Source: Dicyema japonicum (Eukaryota > Dicyemida > Rhombozoa > Dicyemidae). From it: a DNA stretch of 64,000 nucleotides. This document shows positions 12,501 through 22,905 of this stretch, one piece after another; positions within the stretch are counted from its first letter, which is position 1; every line of letters starts with the position of its first letter. Under the pieces are notes generated by a model. The model was not told the DNA's origin. It saw nothing but the letters and a program-made list of their open reading frames with translations, and did no database searches. The position numbers were made by a program, and so were the translations under genes. The stretch spans positions 344,158 through 408,157 of the forward strand of contig RDEW01000029.1 of assembly GCA_011109175.1 (NCBI GenBank). The letters run 5' to 3'.

Positions 12501-12644
12501 GACAGACGTTTAGCCTAAAAGACATTCATTTGACAATTCAATTAAGCATAAATGATCAAGAAATACACTATGTATTTTAATTCAATAAATGTTAAAATTT
12601 TCAATTTAAAATTAATAATTTTTTTTAAAATATTTAAACAAAAT

Positions 12645-13959
12645 ATGCGATTTCTCGTCGATGTTGGTGAATTATTTCATATTGAAAAAGATTCATCAAT
12701 TTTCTGGTATAAACCAAAATCTGATTCCCCTAACATATTAATCATTGACCTTATAAAGGAAATCTTACAATCAATAAACTACTGTCATCAATTCTCTGAG
12801 AATGATTACACTATCTTCCTCAACAGGAACATTCTTCCTTACTGGACGAAGTCTTCCATTCTCGCCAACGACGACCTCCTCAAGTCTCTCTCTATCTTCA
12901 TTTTAGAATATGCAGATCGAACCCACATAACAGGGATTTTCTCAGCAGATTTATACCACGTGTTCCTCAACCTCTGAAAGAAGTCGACCAAGACTCACAT
13001 CAGCCACCTCAAACATTTTGTATCTCCAATATGAAGAGAAAAAAGATTGAAATGAACACAGATATCAACCCAGAAGGGACAAGTAATTCTCCTCAACTAT
13101 CAAACCCTCCCCTGAAAAGACCAAAGCACAAGAAATGCTCACAAACTGATTACAGTGCCTCTACCAAACAGTCTGATCAATCGCACAATTTTCATTCTTC
13201 CACCCACGTGCAGTACAAGGGATCAATTTCAAACAGACAACAAACCAGGAATTCAATCAAGGACATCTCTAGTAGTTCCTCAAGCAGTTCTGAGGATGTC
13301 GTGATTGCAAAGTCTTCTCCTCAAAATGCCTTGAAGACCCCCACGAGACGAACAAAAACATGTGGACTAGGGCAGTCGAAGCACATTATATTCGATTCGG
13401 ATGGAGAAACTGATCTCCCAACAAAATACGACTCAAATACGAGTTTGGAATGTCCCGTAGTCGAAATGGCTGACCTTGTTCGTCCCAAGAGGACCCCGAC
13501 TAAGGCTACAGTGGTTGATATGGATGGCTTGCCCTTTGTCCCTGTTTTTGACAGATTTAAGGGAGAGAATGGGGGGACGGAGTATTCAGAGACTGTGAGG
13601 CCTACTGCGAGGAATGAATCAGTTATCTTGAAGGTTGTGTTCTTGTTATATAAGAGGGGACTGGATGTGCTAGGAAGAACTACGTTGATGGGAGAAAGCA
13701 GATCAAGTCTCTCATATCAATGCCTTCCGTTGGGAGTACTGTACAGTTTTCGGTAGTTTGGTGTTAGAATGCAGGTGGCTGAGGTGGACGAAAATTTGGT
13801 AGCTGTAATATCTGCCCACGTGTATGAGTGTGTTTGATTGTAGACTGGGGTCGTACTGGGGACGGATTTTGACAATCAACTGATTGACTTTGGATTGCTT
13901 GAAGGTTGATGTTTTTGTTTATTTTAGAGGACAACGTGTCTAATATGGTTGGTAGTTGA
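12645..13959 (+). CDS. COIL: Coilin-like nuclear body scaffold protein
   Basis: Exons by hand: 12645-12883, 12907-13633, 13655-~13665, then from about 13698 to the Tudor-like C-terminus ending at TGA 13957-13959. Introns are 23, 21, ~32 (least certain), 22, 24 and 23 bp. The N-terminus resembles the coilin self-association domain: a hydrophobic start, then FLNRNILPYWTKSSILANDD, as in the human LEG..LLP...S..LV.DND segment. The middle is basic and serine-rich (KRPKHKK; an eight-serine run before EDVV). The end, MPSVGSTVQFSVAEVDEN followed by GVVLGTDFDNQLIDFGLLEE, matches the coilin Tudor-like fold (P.VGEKIAFK.., then G.ILS....Q.VDIEIL). Coilin scaffolds Cajal bodies and binds snRNPs. A duplicate of the 3' exons lies inverted at 18.43-18.84 kb. 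Confidence 0.72.
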
Positions 13960-14132
13960 TTTGATTGTAGGTCACTGTAAGACTTGATTCTCTTATTAAT
14001 GCTAAAATTTTGTAATATTTATGGACTATTTTGTGTTAATACGTTATTGACTTTTAATTTTCTATGATGATTTTTTTGGTGGATCTTGACTTTGTGGTAG
14101 TTTTTATCCATGTTTAATCAAATTATTTACAG

Positions 14133-14812
14133 TAAAGCCTCATGCGGCCCACGAGCCTCATGCGCAACAGTAGTGTATAGTGGAGGTCGTTAAATGCAAC
14201 ACTATAGTGCAGCTAGATTTGATGGCTATAAAACAAAATATTTTAATTATGAAATATTTTTTAATTTTAATTATTTTTTAATAGTATCTGTAAATCTCGT
14301 TTGTCAATGCCACGTGTTTGTTCTGGAACTAAAAAACGGTGTTTTTAAAGATGAAAAGAGAATTTTTCAAAAAATGGGAACTTTACTATTTTTGTATAAC
14401 GATTGATGGAAAAATTTATTGTTTGATATGCAACCAGTTTATCGCTATACTGAAAGAATACAACTTAAAAAGGAATTACCATTCCAATCATACGATCATT
14501 TCAAAGGCACTAAGTTGTTTATTAACCAATAAGGTCCAATGCGTGTTTCAAAGCTAAATGAATTACGACTGCTCATTTGTTTAAAGACATTTCTTTGACC
14601 AGAAACACAGTTGCTGAACATATCAAAGAAATGTCTTTGCATTTGAAACAACAATTAAAGTCTGAATTGTTTAAATTTGAATATTTTTCAAATTGCGATC
14701 GATGAAATGTTCGACGTTATTTGAATTGGGTTTTTATTAAAATAAATAATCTTTCTTTGATGAAAAATTATTATAAATGCGGCCCTCTAAGCTAATTAAG
14801 TTGACACCCCTG
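14133..14812 (+). mobile_element. hAT element relic (BED finger fragment)
   Basis: Bounded by 8-bp duplications atttacag (14125-14132 and 14813-14820). The right end (minus strand) reads caggggtgtcaacttaatta, a typical hAT terminus. The left end keeps the subterminal catgcggcccacgagcc block but not the first bases. Inside, with frameshifts, is a BED-type zinc finger (KIYCLICNQFIAILKEYNLK, then H..H) and further on FKDISLTRNTVAEHI. Large internal deletions make it non-autonomous. It is inserted in the first bases of the Tigger element at 14818. Confidence 0.75.
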
Positions 14813-14817
14813 ATTTA

Positions 14818-17501
14818 CAGTAAGTCTCTCGTATCCGCCAATTTCGGGGATCGGTAAAATCTGGTGGATTCGAGAGACTTACTGATTTTTTCATCTATTA
14901 ATAATGTAAATCAAAAAAATTATTTATAAGCAAAAAAAGTCAGTTTTGATTTGTTTTTTTTTCAAGTTCGGATCATTGAAGATCCAAGCTTTTCAATAGC
15001 CTCTAGATTCCCGACATTCAAGAATTCTTATTGATTATAGATTTTTTGAATCTTTTAAGGCTAGAAAACCCTAGTTACACCTTTCTGACTTTCTTCAAGG
15101 GGTTCTTCACTATCAATTTCTTGTTCTATTTTCTCCGAATCATTCAAATCAAGTTTTTCATTTTTATTGTAGTCAATTTCGAAGTCTCTCTTCCATGGAT
15201 CACTTATGTTTACTTTGTCGAGAATATATTTTTAATTTTCAATAACAGGGTTTTCATAATTTATACAGTCAAACCCCTCTAAACCGACTCCTCGGTATAC
15301 CGGAATTCCCTTACAACCGGACTAAACTTCTGGTCCCGATTTACCTCATAGGCCATCACTGCTATTTCATCTTCGATATACCGGATCTCTTCTATTCCGA
15401 ATACCGGCCGTATTTTGTGGTCCCAACTTGAATTCTCTTTTATCATAAACCGGCCTTCTGACATCAATCTTTGATCTAATCCTATTAATCGTCTTTAACC
15501 TTGAATTGCAAACAACGATAGAGATAAATATTCGAACAACTAGACAGAAAATCAAAAACTAAAAGATGATAGCGAACGTAAAGAAAACGATTACGTTGTG
15601 AATTGTCTTTAAAGAAAAAAATTCAAAAAAAATGAATCACCAAACACCTAAGCCGATACAAAAATTTCTCAGCAAGAAGTATGGAGTTGGATGCAGCACT
15701 GCATCAGACATCTTAAAAAGGCTGATATTTATTTGGAATTATTTTATAACAACGCAAAATCTGCCAAAAACGTTTTGACAATAAAATGAAAATTTGAATA
15801 AAATCACTTGGGAGTGGTTCCAGATTGCACGTTTCAAAAACTTTTGTTTGTCAGGACCAATTATCGCAAAAGCTACAGAGTTTGCTAAAGCACTAGGCAA
15901 AAATGATTTTAAAGCTTCCACTGGCTGGTTATGCTGGTGGAAGTCCTTTTACTCAATCAAGTCGTACTGTAACAGTGGTGAAAAAGCAAATGTTGACAGT
16001 GATGTTGGTTCTGACTGGATGGAACGTTTACCTTTTCTAATTGAGGGATATCGACGAGAGGATATATTTAACTGTGACGAAACCGGACTATTCTATCGTG
16101 CCCTTTCTGATAAAACACTATCAGTAAGAGGCATAATCATCACAGTGGATCAAAGAAGTCGAAAGAACGTCTTACTGTAGTGCTTGGATGCAGTTCAACA
16201 GGAGAAAAGCTAAAGCCAATTGTAGTTGGCAAGTCTCGAAAACCCCGATGTTTAAAGAATATTAATCTGAATGTGAGTTGCAAATTAACCACAGTTACCT
16301 GTTATTTACAGCTCCGACGTTACAGCCTGGATGATATCGAAATTGTGGTTGCAAGATGTGAACATGCAGATGATGTGCCAGAAACAAAAATTATTATGTT
16401 TTTGGATAATGCAGCATCACATTCACCAAACGTAAAATATTCCAACGTGGAACTCAAATTTTTTCCAGCTAACACAACGAGTGTCATACAGCCTCTGGAT
16501 CAAGTTATTATTCGGTCATTTAAAGAAAGATACAGAAGACTACTTGACTCAACTTCTTGCCAAAATGGACACAGAAGACAATGCGACACCACTTGCAAAA
16601 AATATCTCTCTTGAATGGTATCCGGTGGATTAGCACAGCTTGGATGGACGTGAAATCAAACAAATCTCCCTTGGTTTAATAAGTGTGGCATTCCAGTCAA
16701 ATGATATAAACGACAATCCTGAAAACAATTTACTGTTCATACCCCTCATGAATAGACTAGTCGATAATCCAATGACAAAGAATAATTTGTCAACTTAGAC
16801 TTGGAACTATTCACTGAAATCCCAAAGATTGGGAACCATCCTTAGTTGAGCAATACCAAACAGTCTCAGCTTCTGAAGATAATGACAGTGACTCAGATTC
16901 TGATAAGCAAATAGAGCCAAAACAAATAGAGAAATTAACTCGCAAAAATGTTCAACAAATGCTAGACCAAATCTGCCACTTTGCTTGCACTCAAGACCCT
17001 GCATTACTCGATCCCGTCAACAGACTGATCTATCTGAACAATGAAGCGATTGCTGAATCGAAGCTAAATACGAGGTAATCCTTATAGACAGATTTCTATT
17101 AATTTTAGTGTTTCACTTTTTCGTTATAAGTAAATTTAATGACTTGTTGAATATACCGGCCTCCCCTCTATACCGTACAATTCTGTCGGTCCCGAGAGGA
17201 ATCGGTTTAGAGGAGTTTGACTATATTTTCAATGTCTTGAATCCATTTTGCGTGCATTTGAATGTTAAAGAACTATCTATCTTGTTCCAAGCATTGACTG
17301 AAACTCTGTCTTTCAATACTTTATAACCTGATTTAAAATTTTTACAAACACTTTTGCTTCAAATGGCAATTTTTTGTTTGTTTTTTAATCGTGTACAGTT
17401 ACGATTAAAGAAAACAACAATAAACAATGACAGCGTGTTAATAAGTTATTTAAAAAATTATTTAAAATTAAGAAACATGGCGGATTCGAGAGACTTTACT
17501 G
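14818..17501 (-). mobile_element. Outer pogo/Tigger element, split
   Basis: Terminal inverted repeats cagtaagtctctcgtatccg (14818) and, on the minus strand from 17501, cagtaaagtctctcgaatcc, flanked by TA. Minus-strand coding debris at both inner ends agrees: NAWNKIDSSLTFKC from ~17330-17250, and the acidic C-terminal tail (SDPWKRDFEIDYN..., EEPLEESQ) at 15215-15080. The middle is replaced by a second Tigger at 15266-17223. A 14-bp inverted copy of the terminus at 14872-14886 (gagagacttactg) sits just inside the left end. Confidence 0.75.
15266..17223 (+). mobile_element. Inner pogo/Tigger element with DDE transposase
   Basis: Terminal repeats cagtcaaacccctctaaacc (15266) and its inverse ending at 17223, with TA on both sides (15264-15265, 17224-17225). 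The transposase frame is broken once near 16170. The N-terminal HTH reads QKFLSKKYGVGCSTASDIL (15660-15716). A CENP-B/Tc5-like region covers 15794-16000. DDE parts follow: DIFNCDETGLFYRALSDKTL (16060-16119), LGCSSTGEKLKPIVVGKSRK (16183-16242) and MFLDNAASH...PANTTSVIQPLDQ (16399-16503). All three acidic sites are in place (CDETG, FLDNA, and the Q.LD of the last motif). Two frames and a C-terminal stop indicate an inactive copy. Confidence 0.88.
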
Positions 17502-17528
17502 TATATTAATTTGATAAAATAAATTAAA

Positions 17529-17719
17529 ATTTTCATTATTTGATTTTCTATGCATTTATTCCCGAGGTCTTTTTACGATTTAACCTTCAGACTGGGATTT
17601 CTCCACCAAAAAGATCAAAGGAAATTTACAAGAGATCATGAACATCACCACCGTCGGTAAAAATGAGATGACTGCTCAGAATAAATACAAAAATGCATAG
17701 AAAATCAAATAATGAAAAT
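17529..17719. mobile_element. MITE-like element with perfect 29-bp inverted repeats
   Basis: The 29 bases at 17529-17557 are an exact inverted match of 17691-17719 (both contain catagaaaatcaaataatga or its complement). The 133-bp interior encodes nothing. No clear target duplication. It lies between the outer Tigger and a LINE fragment. Confidence 0.6.
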
Positions 17720-17739
17720 CCTCAAGTCCTCCAAAAATC

Positions 17740-18173
17740 CGAGATCAGGTAACTTCGCTATTCTTATTTTTCTAATACTCGGCCATTCTTGAACCGGTCA
17801 GGTTATGCAGAAGTGACGGGAAACGACCGGACGGGATGACCATATTTCCATTTGAGGCGGGAAACCACTGGTTTAGGATGTGACATGTACAGACACGTTC
17901 GCCCAGAAAAAACTTTACGAGAGTGCTACAAGGGCCTGTTCAGCATCCGTAAAGGCGGAGAAGGCCAAACTCGTTAAATACGTCGACCTCCCCGATGATG
18001 TCAAATTTGTTCCACGTGCTATGGAGACTTCCGGATCCTACTCCCCTTCTACACTAGAGTTTTTCGGACGTCTTGGAAACCGGATCACCTCATGCACTGG
18101 AGATCTCCGTGAACGCCGCTGGCTATTTGAGCGAATTTCGCTCGCAATTTTAATTAAAAATCTTAATTTATAA
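17740..18173 (+). mobile_element. LINE C-terminal fragment (YLDD-RT family)
   Basis: After two frameshifts the plus strand reads GYAEVTGNDRTG.PYFHLR, then VTGNDR.. and CTDTFAQKKL..., SASVKAEKAKLVKYVDLPDD, AMETSGSYSPSTLEFFGRLG and RRWLFERISLAI. This conserved tail, with the sequence between DG M and TCTDTFA, also appears at 10.3-10.6 kb. It has no RT domain and is truncated at its 5' side. Confidence 0.65.
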
Positions 18174-18229
18174 ACGGAAAAAAAGTCAAGTCCGCTACGA
18201 AATCACGGAGTTGACTTTTTTTTCCGTTT
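18172..18229. mobile_element. Minimal palindromic element of the GTCAAG MITE family
   Basis: A 58-bp near-palindrome: aaacggaaaaaaagtcaa at the left, ttgacttttttttccgtttt at the right, with a short tccgctacgaaatcacgga centre. Its termini resemble those of the two longer MITE copies that follow. Confidence 0.5.
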
Positions 18230-18274
18230 TGCGCTAAATTTTGAAAAATTTATAAGGGAAAAATTTTCAAAAAT

Positions 18275-18427
18275 GGAATAAAAGTCAAGCGGGAAAAAAG
18301 TCAAGTATTGAAAAAAATTTTAAAAAATTAAAGTAGTATCACAAAAATGCGATATAAACTAAAAAAGACAACTTGACTTTTTTTCCGCTTGACCTTTTTT
18401 CCACTTGACTTTTTTTCCTACAACCCA
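18275..18427. mobile_element. GTCAAG MITE, copy 1
   Basis: Inverted ends built from ggaaaaaaagtcaag units surround a tattgaaaaaaattttaaaa core that copy 2 (18842-18975) has in the opposite orientation. The right end is cttgactttttttcctacaa followed by ccc. Several GTCAAG units are tandem at both ends. No target duplication was identified. Confidence 0.6.
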
Positions 18428-18832
18428 ACTACCAACCACATTAGACACATTGTCTTCTAAAATAAACAAAAACATAAACCTTCAAGCAATCCAAAGTCAA
18501 TCAGTTGATTGTCAAAATCTGTCCCCAGTACGACCCAAGTCTACAATCAAACACACTCATACACGTGGGCCAAATATGAAGGCTACCAAATTTTCGTCCA
18601 CCTCAGCCACCTGCATTCCAGCTCCAAGATACCGAATATTGCACAGTACTCCCAACAGAAGGCATTGATAAAGGCCCCAAGTCATACGTAACAGGATGTA
18701 GTTTTCTCTGTTGTCATTTCCTGTGACTATATGCAGTTTACCATTAATTTTGTGGACAGTATCAGCCAGTTTTTTATTGACTATCCGAAATCCATTTTGG
18801 TTCTTACTTCTAAACATGTTGCTTTTCGGTGT
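18428..18832 (-). pseudogene. Duplicated 3' exons of the coilin-like gene
   Basis: The minus strand from about 18690 to 18428 matches 13700-13960 of the coilin-like gene, introns included: the same gtggctgaggtggacgaaaa exon, the same 24-bp intron region (gtgtatgagtgtgtttgatt) and the same last intron. Its Tudor-like domain looks better preserved (YDLGPLSMPSVGSTVQYS) than in the upstream gene. Further upstream (18830-18700) is an open frame with KKLADTVHKINGKLHIVTG, which may be another coilin exon. The stop of the parent gene is lost and the frame would run into the MITE. It could be a duplicate gene fragment or part of an older second copy. Confidence 0.6.
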
Positions 18833-18841
18833 GGCGCGAAC

Positions 18842-18975
18842 GGAGTGCGGAAAAAAAGTCAAATCGTCTTTTTTTACTTAATATAGCATTTTTCTGATAC
18901 TACTAGCATCTTTTAATTTTTAAAAATTTTTTCAATACTTGACCTTTTTTCCACTTGACTTTTTTTCCTACAACC
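18842..18975. mobile_element. GTCAAG MITE, copy 2, with 9-bp target duplication
   Basis: Flanked by ggcgcgaac on both sides (18833-18841 and 18976-18984). The ends are ggagtgcggaaaaaaagtca and, on the other strand, ggttgtaggaaaaaaagtca, i.e. ~20-bp inverted repeats with 4 mismatches. A 9-bp duplication is typical of Mutator-like elements. Non-coding, 134 bp. Confidence 0.8.
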
Positions 18976-18984
18976 GGCGCGAAC

Positions 18985-19221
18985 AACCAGGATGGAAGAA
19001 GATTAGGACATTTATTCGACTCTCTTGGCTCAAGGTTTTGACATCCAAAGAACCAAATCATTATTCGTACACAGGTTGTGATAAACTTATGTTTTTCTGG
19101 TGTCTTCAGATATTGGAAGCGAGTCCATCTGGAATCAACATAAAAGGTAAGACGTCCACTACATGCAGTTGTGGAGACCCCTCCTGTAGAGTCTGGGAGA
19201 AAAAATGATCATTTTTCGTGC
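18985..19221 (+). other. Short open frame of unknown origin
   Basis: A plus-strand frame continues to 19208 and ends in TTCSCGDPSCRVWEKK, with three cysteines. No homology recognised. It could be the tail of a degraded element. Confidence 0.25.
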
Positions 19222-19303
19222 TGGAAGAGAGAGAGGAACAGAGAAGCAAGCAGAAAACTTCAACCGATTAACCACGCAGCACCACATGGCGCCACGCGGT
19301 TCA
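19222..19303. repeat. Interspersed repeat, copy 2
   Basis: Second copy of 1-88. It ends where segmental duplication copy B begins. Confidence 0.7.
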
Positions 19304-20850
19304 GACTTTGTGCAATTGAAACACGAACTCAACCAAAATAGTATTATTATTTATAAAAATATAAAATAAATATTAAATTTTATTATTAAATATTATTTAC
19401 ATTGGTTAACCAAATATTTAATAAACATATATGAATTGTTCTAATTAATGAATCAACGAGCTCTACGAGTCGTGTTTTTAGGAAATACAACAGTTTTAAC
19501 TATTTGTTTCATTGTATGATAACTTTAATTGTTAGGGAATTGTTATTGGGATATTTGCTGGAGGTGGGTTTTTCATATATACATTTTACGATCAGCGCAA
19601 TGATGATGATTTTGATGTCTTTTTTTATGGTATAGTAATAAGTAGCTGTACTACTTGTACTTTCTATATTTTCGTAACGACTCTTCTACTTGTAAGGATT
19701 TGGAAAAGAAATAAAGGGCTAAATATAACTGTTGTAAATTATTATATTTTTAGTTATGGATATGTATTTTGATTTTGATTTCAATGTTAGCGTTATTATT
19801 TTTTTTTCATCAAAATACATTAGTGGTACTATATTAGCCAGTTTATATGATGAGGATATAGATGAAGTTATTGTAATTATTATTTATAGCTGATTGTCCT
19901 GTAAATCTGGAAGATGGAGAATGCTTTATAAATGAGTTAGGAATGTTTGGATAATTTACAGAGTTTGATTGGAAAACATAGTATACCAATATTATCTGCT
20001 TTTCTATTCACATTTTCCTAGTTTGTGATAATTATATATTTTAGACCGCTCACTCAGTTATAATCTTTATTTATTAAATTTCATTAATACAGGCTTTCTC
20101 ATTAAGATTTCAATATTTGTTATAATTAGGCATATGTGTCTAACACAAACTTTATAAATTAATTTAGAATTTCATACACAATCACGATTTAAAACATTGG
20201 GGCTCAACGTTTGTCTGGATGCGGGACCTTTCGTTTGGACCTCATTTGCAAGTCTGGATAACTATGGAGAAGAGGGACTCTAGCGGATTGTCAAAGTAAG
20301 AGGCAAGACTTTAATAAGCTACCCCCAACTCCTCATTCACTAGCTAATAGAGTCGATCATTCGTTCAATTTGGACTTAAGTGGTTGAATATTCTAGATTT
20401 TCTTTGGAATCTCACTTTGGCACTTAGAAACGATGGATTAGACAAATATATTTTTAATATCAAAAATTTATTACTACAAATCGGATAGCAGTAGCAAGAG
20501 ACAGTGAGCATTTTCGCGATGGCAATTCAGAGGCGTTCACGAAACCAATGCCGTTCTCGAGGATCTCCCAACCTAAGAAGATTACGATTCCAATCTCTTG
20601 GATAACATCTCTGATGACAGGTTTGACTAGATCAAATTCTTAAACGCAATTGGGGCTAAGCATAAGCCCCGAGGTTTCTACTGTGACAGGCCGAGTACAT
20701 ATTGATCCCTAAGTGTTTTCAGCAATTCTAATATGAAGAAGGATATCTGTATCGAGGTCAAAAAAATAAAACATTGATCCAATTTTTTGCCAATTCAAAT
20801 ACTTTCCATTCAGACTGAGAGAAAGGTTTGTTCTGTCGAGTATATATTTA
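19302..20850 (+). repeat. Segmental duplication, copy B
   Basis: Collinear with 6859-8390. The right end passes into an approximately 150-bp tandem array that copy A lacks, so copy A may have lost it or copy B expanded it. Confidence 0.85.
19448..19837 (+). CDS. Small membrane protein, paralogue B (shortened C-terminus)
   Basis: Exons 19448-19513, 19536-19733 and 19754-19837, with introns of 22 and 20 bp at exactly the positions of paralogue A. The first two membrane segments align with paralogue A but carry many replacements (GIVIGIFAGGGFFIYTF; an extra acidic residue in DQRNDDDFD). In exon 3 a 4-bp length difference changes the frame, so the third helix reads LWICILILISMLALLFFF and translation stops at 19835-19837, before the fourth helix. 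It may be a gene with a shorter product or an incipient pseudogene. Family unknown. Confidence 0.5.
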
Positions 20851-21205
20851 GATAGTCGAGTTCTAAAGGTTCCAGCTGTACAAAGAATCAAATTGCTTTA
20901 GGTCGTTTTCTCAAAAAATAAAACATTGACAAAATTTTTTCCAATTCAAATACTTTCTATTTAGACTAGAGAAAGGTTTATTCTGTTCAGTCTTATATTT
21001 GGACAGTCGAGTTCTAGAAGTTCAAGTTGTACAAGAATCAAATTGACTTTTGGTTCGTTGTCTCAAAACAAACATTAAACCAAATTTTTGCCAATTCAAA
21101 TACTTTCCATTCAGATTAAGTGAAAGGTTTACTCTATCGAGTCTTATATTGGACACTTAGAGTTCTTAGGTTCCAGTTGTACAAGAATCAAATAGTTTCA
21201 GGTTC
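20753..21205. repeat. Tandem array, three ~150-bp units
   Basis: Units start near 20753, 20910 and 21060. Each has an aaaaataaaacattga-type start, ccaattcaaatactttccat, gagaaaggttt, a tcttatattt block, and a ttccagttgtacaagaatca end. Divergence between units is roughly 10-20%. A single unit stands at the end of copy A (~8315-8395). Confidence 0.75.
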
Positions 21206-21555
21206 GTAGCCTCTGGGACTTTCTTTGGCAAGAGAGTACGTCAAGTCCTTTAACATATACCGTCCAGATGAAATCTGTAAGACAATATTCTTAAATTTTT
21301 TATTTTCTAGGTTGAGAGACCCGTAATTATGCTGGAGAGGCATAATTACTGTGACGGTTGAATACGAGCCGTTAAAGCCGTTAGAAATCAATAATTTTTT
21401 AATGAAAAATAAATCAATAAATTAATTAATTCACATCTTTATAATGATTAGTAATTTTAATAATTTAAATTTCTCACAAATTTTCATTTTCTTAACGGCT
21501 AACATCAAATAGAATAGTAATAGATTTTTGTTCAGGCTTGTTTTTGTTTTTTGTT
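21206..21555. other. Non-coding stretch with a perfect short hairpin
   Basis: No gene seen. At 21323-21349 there is a perfect 10-bp stem (gtaattatgc / gcataattac) with a 7-base loop tggagag. The rest is AT-rich. Confidence 0.4.
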
Positions 21556-21559
21556 ATGA

Positions 21560-22245
21560 AGGTTGTCTATTTTACTCTGCTACAAAAGCAAGAACTAATG
21601 ACCTATCTGAGATACCAAATTTTACCTCAAAAATGGACATCCTGGTCGTGATAGACTTCTTTCTCTTCTAAGATTTTGCAAAGATGAAGTTATGGTTGTT
21701 CACAATGTCTGGCAAGACGGCTTATGAACACTCGACCAACTATAACACCTATCAGAGCATATACAGTGAGAGAAAGCTGTCCAGCATTCAACAACTCTGC
21801 ACGCTCCTTTTAAATTGATGTTCGGAGCTTCTGCCAATGATACCATAAATAATCATTACTCAGAAGAAGAAATGAATGAAATATTCAAGCAAATTGATTG
21901 ATGGAATGAAGAAACACAAACTGAAGCAACTAAATTTCTTGCGTGGTTTTGGTCATCAAGTAAAACTTCGAGAACAAAAGCAATTTTAAATTCAAACAAT
22001 GCTGATAGAAAAATTTTAACAAAAGGAATGTGGAAGAATGATATTTCTATTTTTAACATCGGTGATCGAGTTGTTAGAAGGGTCTATCTTGATAATAATA
22101 ATAAAAACACGAAAAAGTGGCTTAAACGAACACATTGATACATTAATATATCATGTTAAAGGAGTATCTGCCACAGGAATGATTGATCTAGAAGGAGAAG
22201 ATGGTGATTCAAGAAAATAGCATAGACTTAGCAAAGCTAGAATAA
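21560..22245 (+). mobile_element. Integrase C-terminal remnant (LTR/Ginger-like)
   Basis: Broken plus-strand frames read VHNVWQDG..., LHAPFKLMFGASANDTI, SEEEMNEIFKQID and then IFNIGDRVVRRVYLDNNNK. The HSPF.LMFG motif followed by a F.IGD.V strand is the end of retroviral-type DDE integrase domains. No LTR, gag or protease was found. Whether it is a Ty3-like or Ginger-type element is open. Confidence 0.45.
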
Positions 22246-22513
22246 TTTTACAATATAAATTTATTAATTTTTTCTAATAAAATCAGTTATTATTATTATC
22301 ATTATTTTGATCATTTATAATATCATTAGAGTTAGGAGTTCTTAAGCTTTCAGCTTTGCATTAGAGTTAGGAAAACTTAGGGATATATATTAGAGTTATA
22401 CAACGAACAGAACGTAAGAAAACTAACAATTTGACGAGACACAGCTGAAACAAACAATTCGAATTGAAGTAGCAAAAATCACCAATGTAACTAAGAGAAA
22501 AAGTATTCATTAA

Positions 22514-22565
22514 GTCAGTGGTGTCGAACTCATTTCCCTTTGAGGGTCGCATTGACAAGCTGATA
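22514..22565 (+). mobile_element. Isolated hAT terminal inverted repeat
   Basis: The sequence cagtggtgtcgaactcattt followed by ccctttgagggtcgcatt is a classic hAT/Charlie-type left end. I found no matching right end downstream, so this is a truncated remnant. Confidence 0.55.
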
Positions 22566-22739
22566 GTCGTATCTCATTCTGAACCGGTCACAATTACTAT
22601 CGATTTATTTAGCAACATAGATATTCTTTGTTGCCCAAAAGATGTACCACTACAGTCTCTAGTGATGACTTGTTGCATCCGTTCTTATGGTTTTATAACA
22701 TACTTTATATGCTGGGGAAGTCTAATGTTATACCAAGTT

Positions 22740-22905
22740 GGTGATTGCCAGATCCATTCGGAAAAGGCATGATGAACTTGCATTACTGTTGAAAGCCTAT
22801 AAGGCTGATATTGTCGTCGTTAACGAGACTTAAATCAGAGAAATGGAAGATTTTATCTTAGAGGATTTTTGTCTGTAGATATGAAATAGAAGGATGGAGC
22901 TGTTT
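22740..22905 (+). mobile_element. LINE endonuclease N-terminal fragment
   Basis: With one stop, the plus strand encodes KRHDELALLLKAYKADIVVV followed by NET and REMEDFILEDF. This is the first conserved block of an APE endonuclease (N-terminal motif, then the catalytic glutamate region). No further domains follow in frame. Confidence 0.5.
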
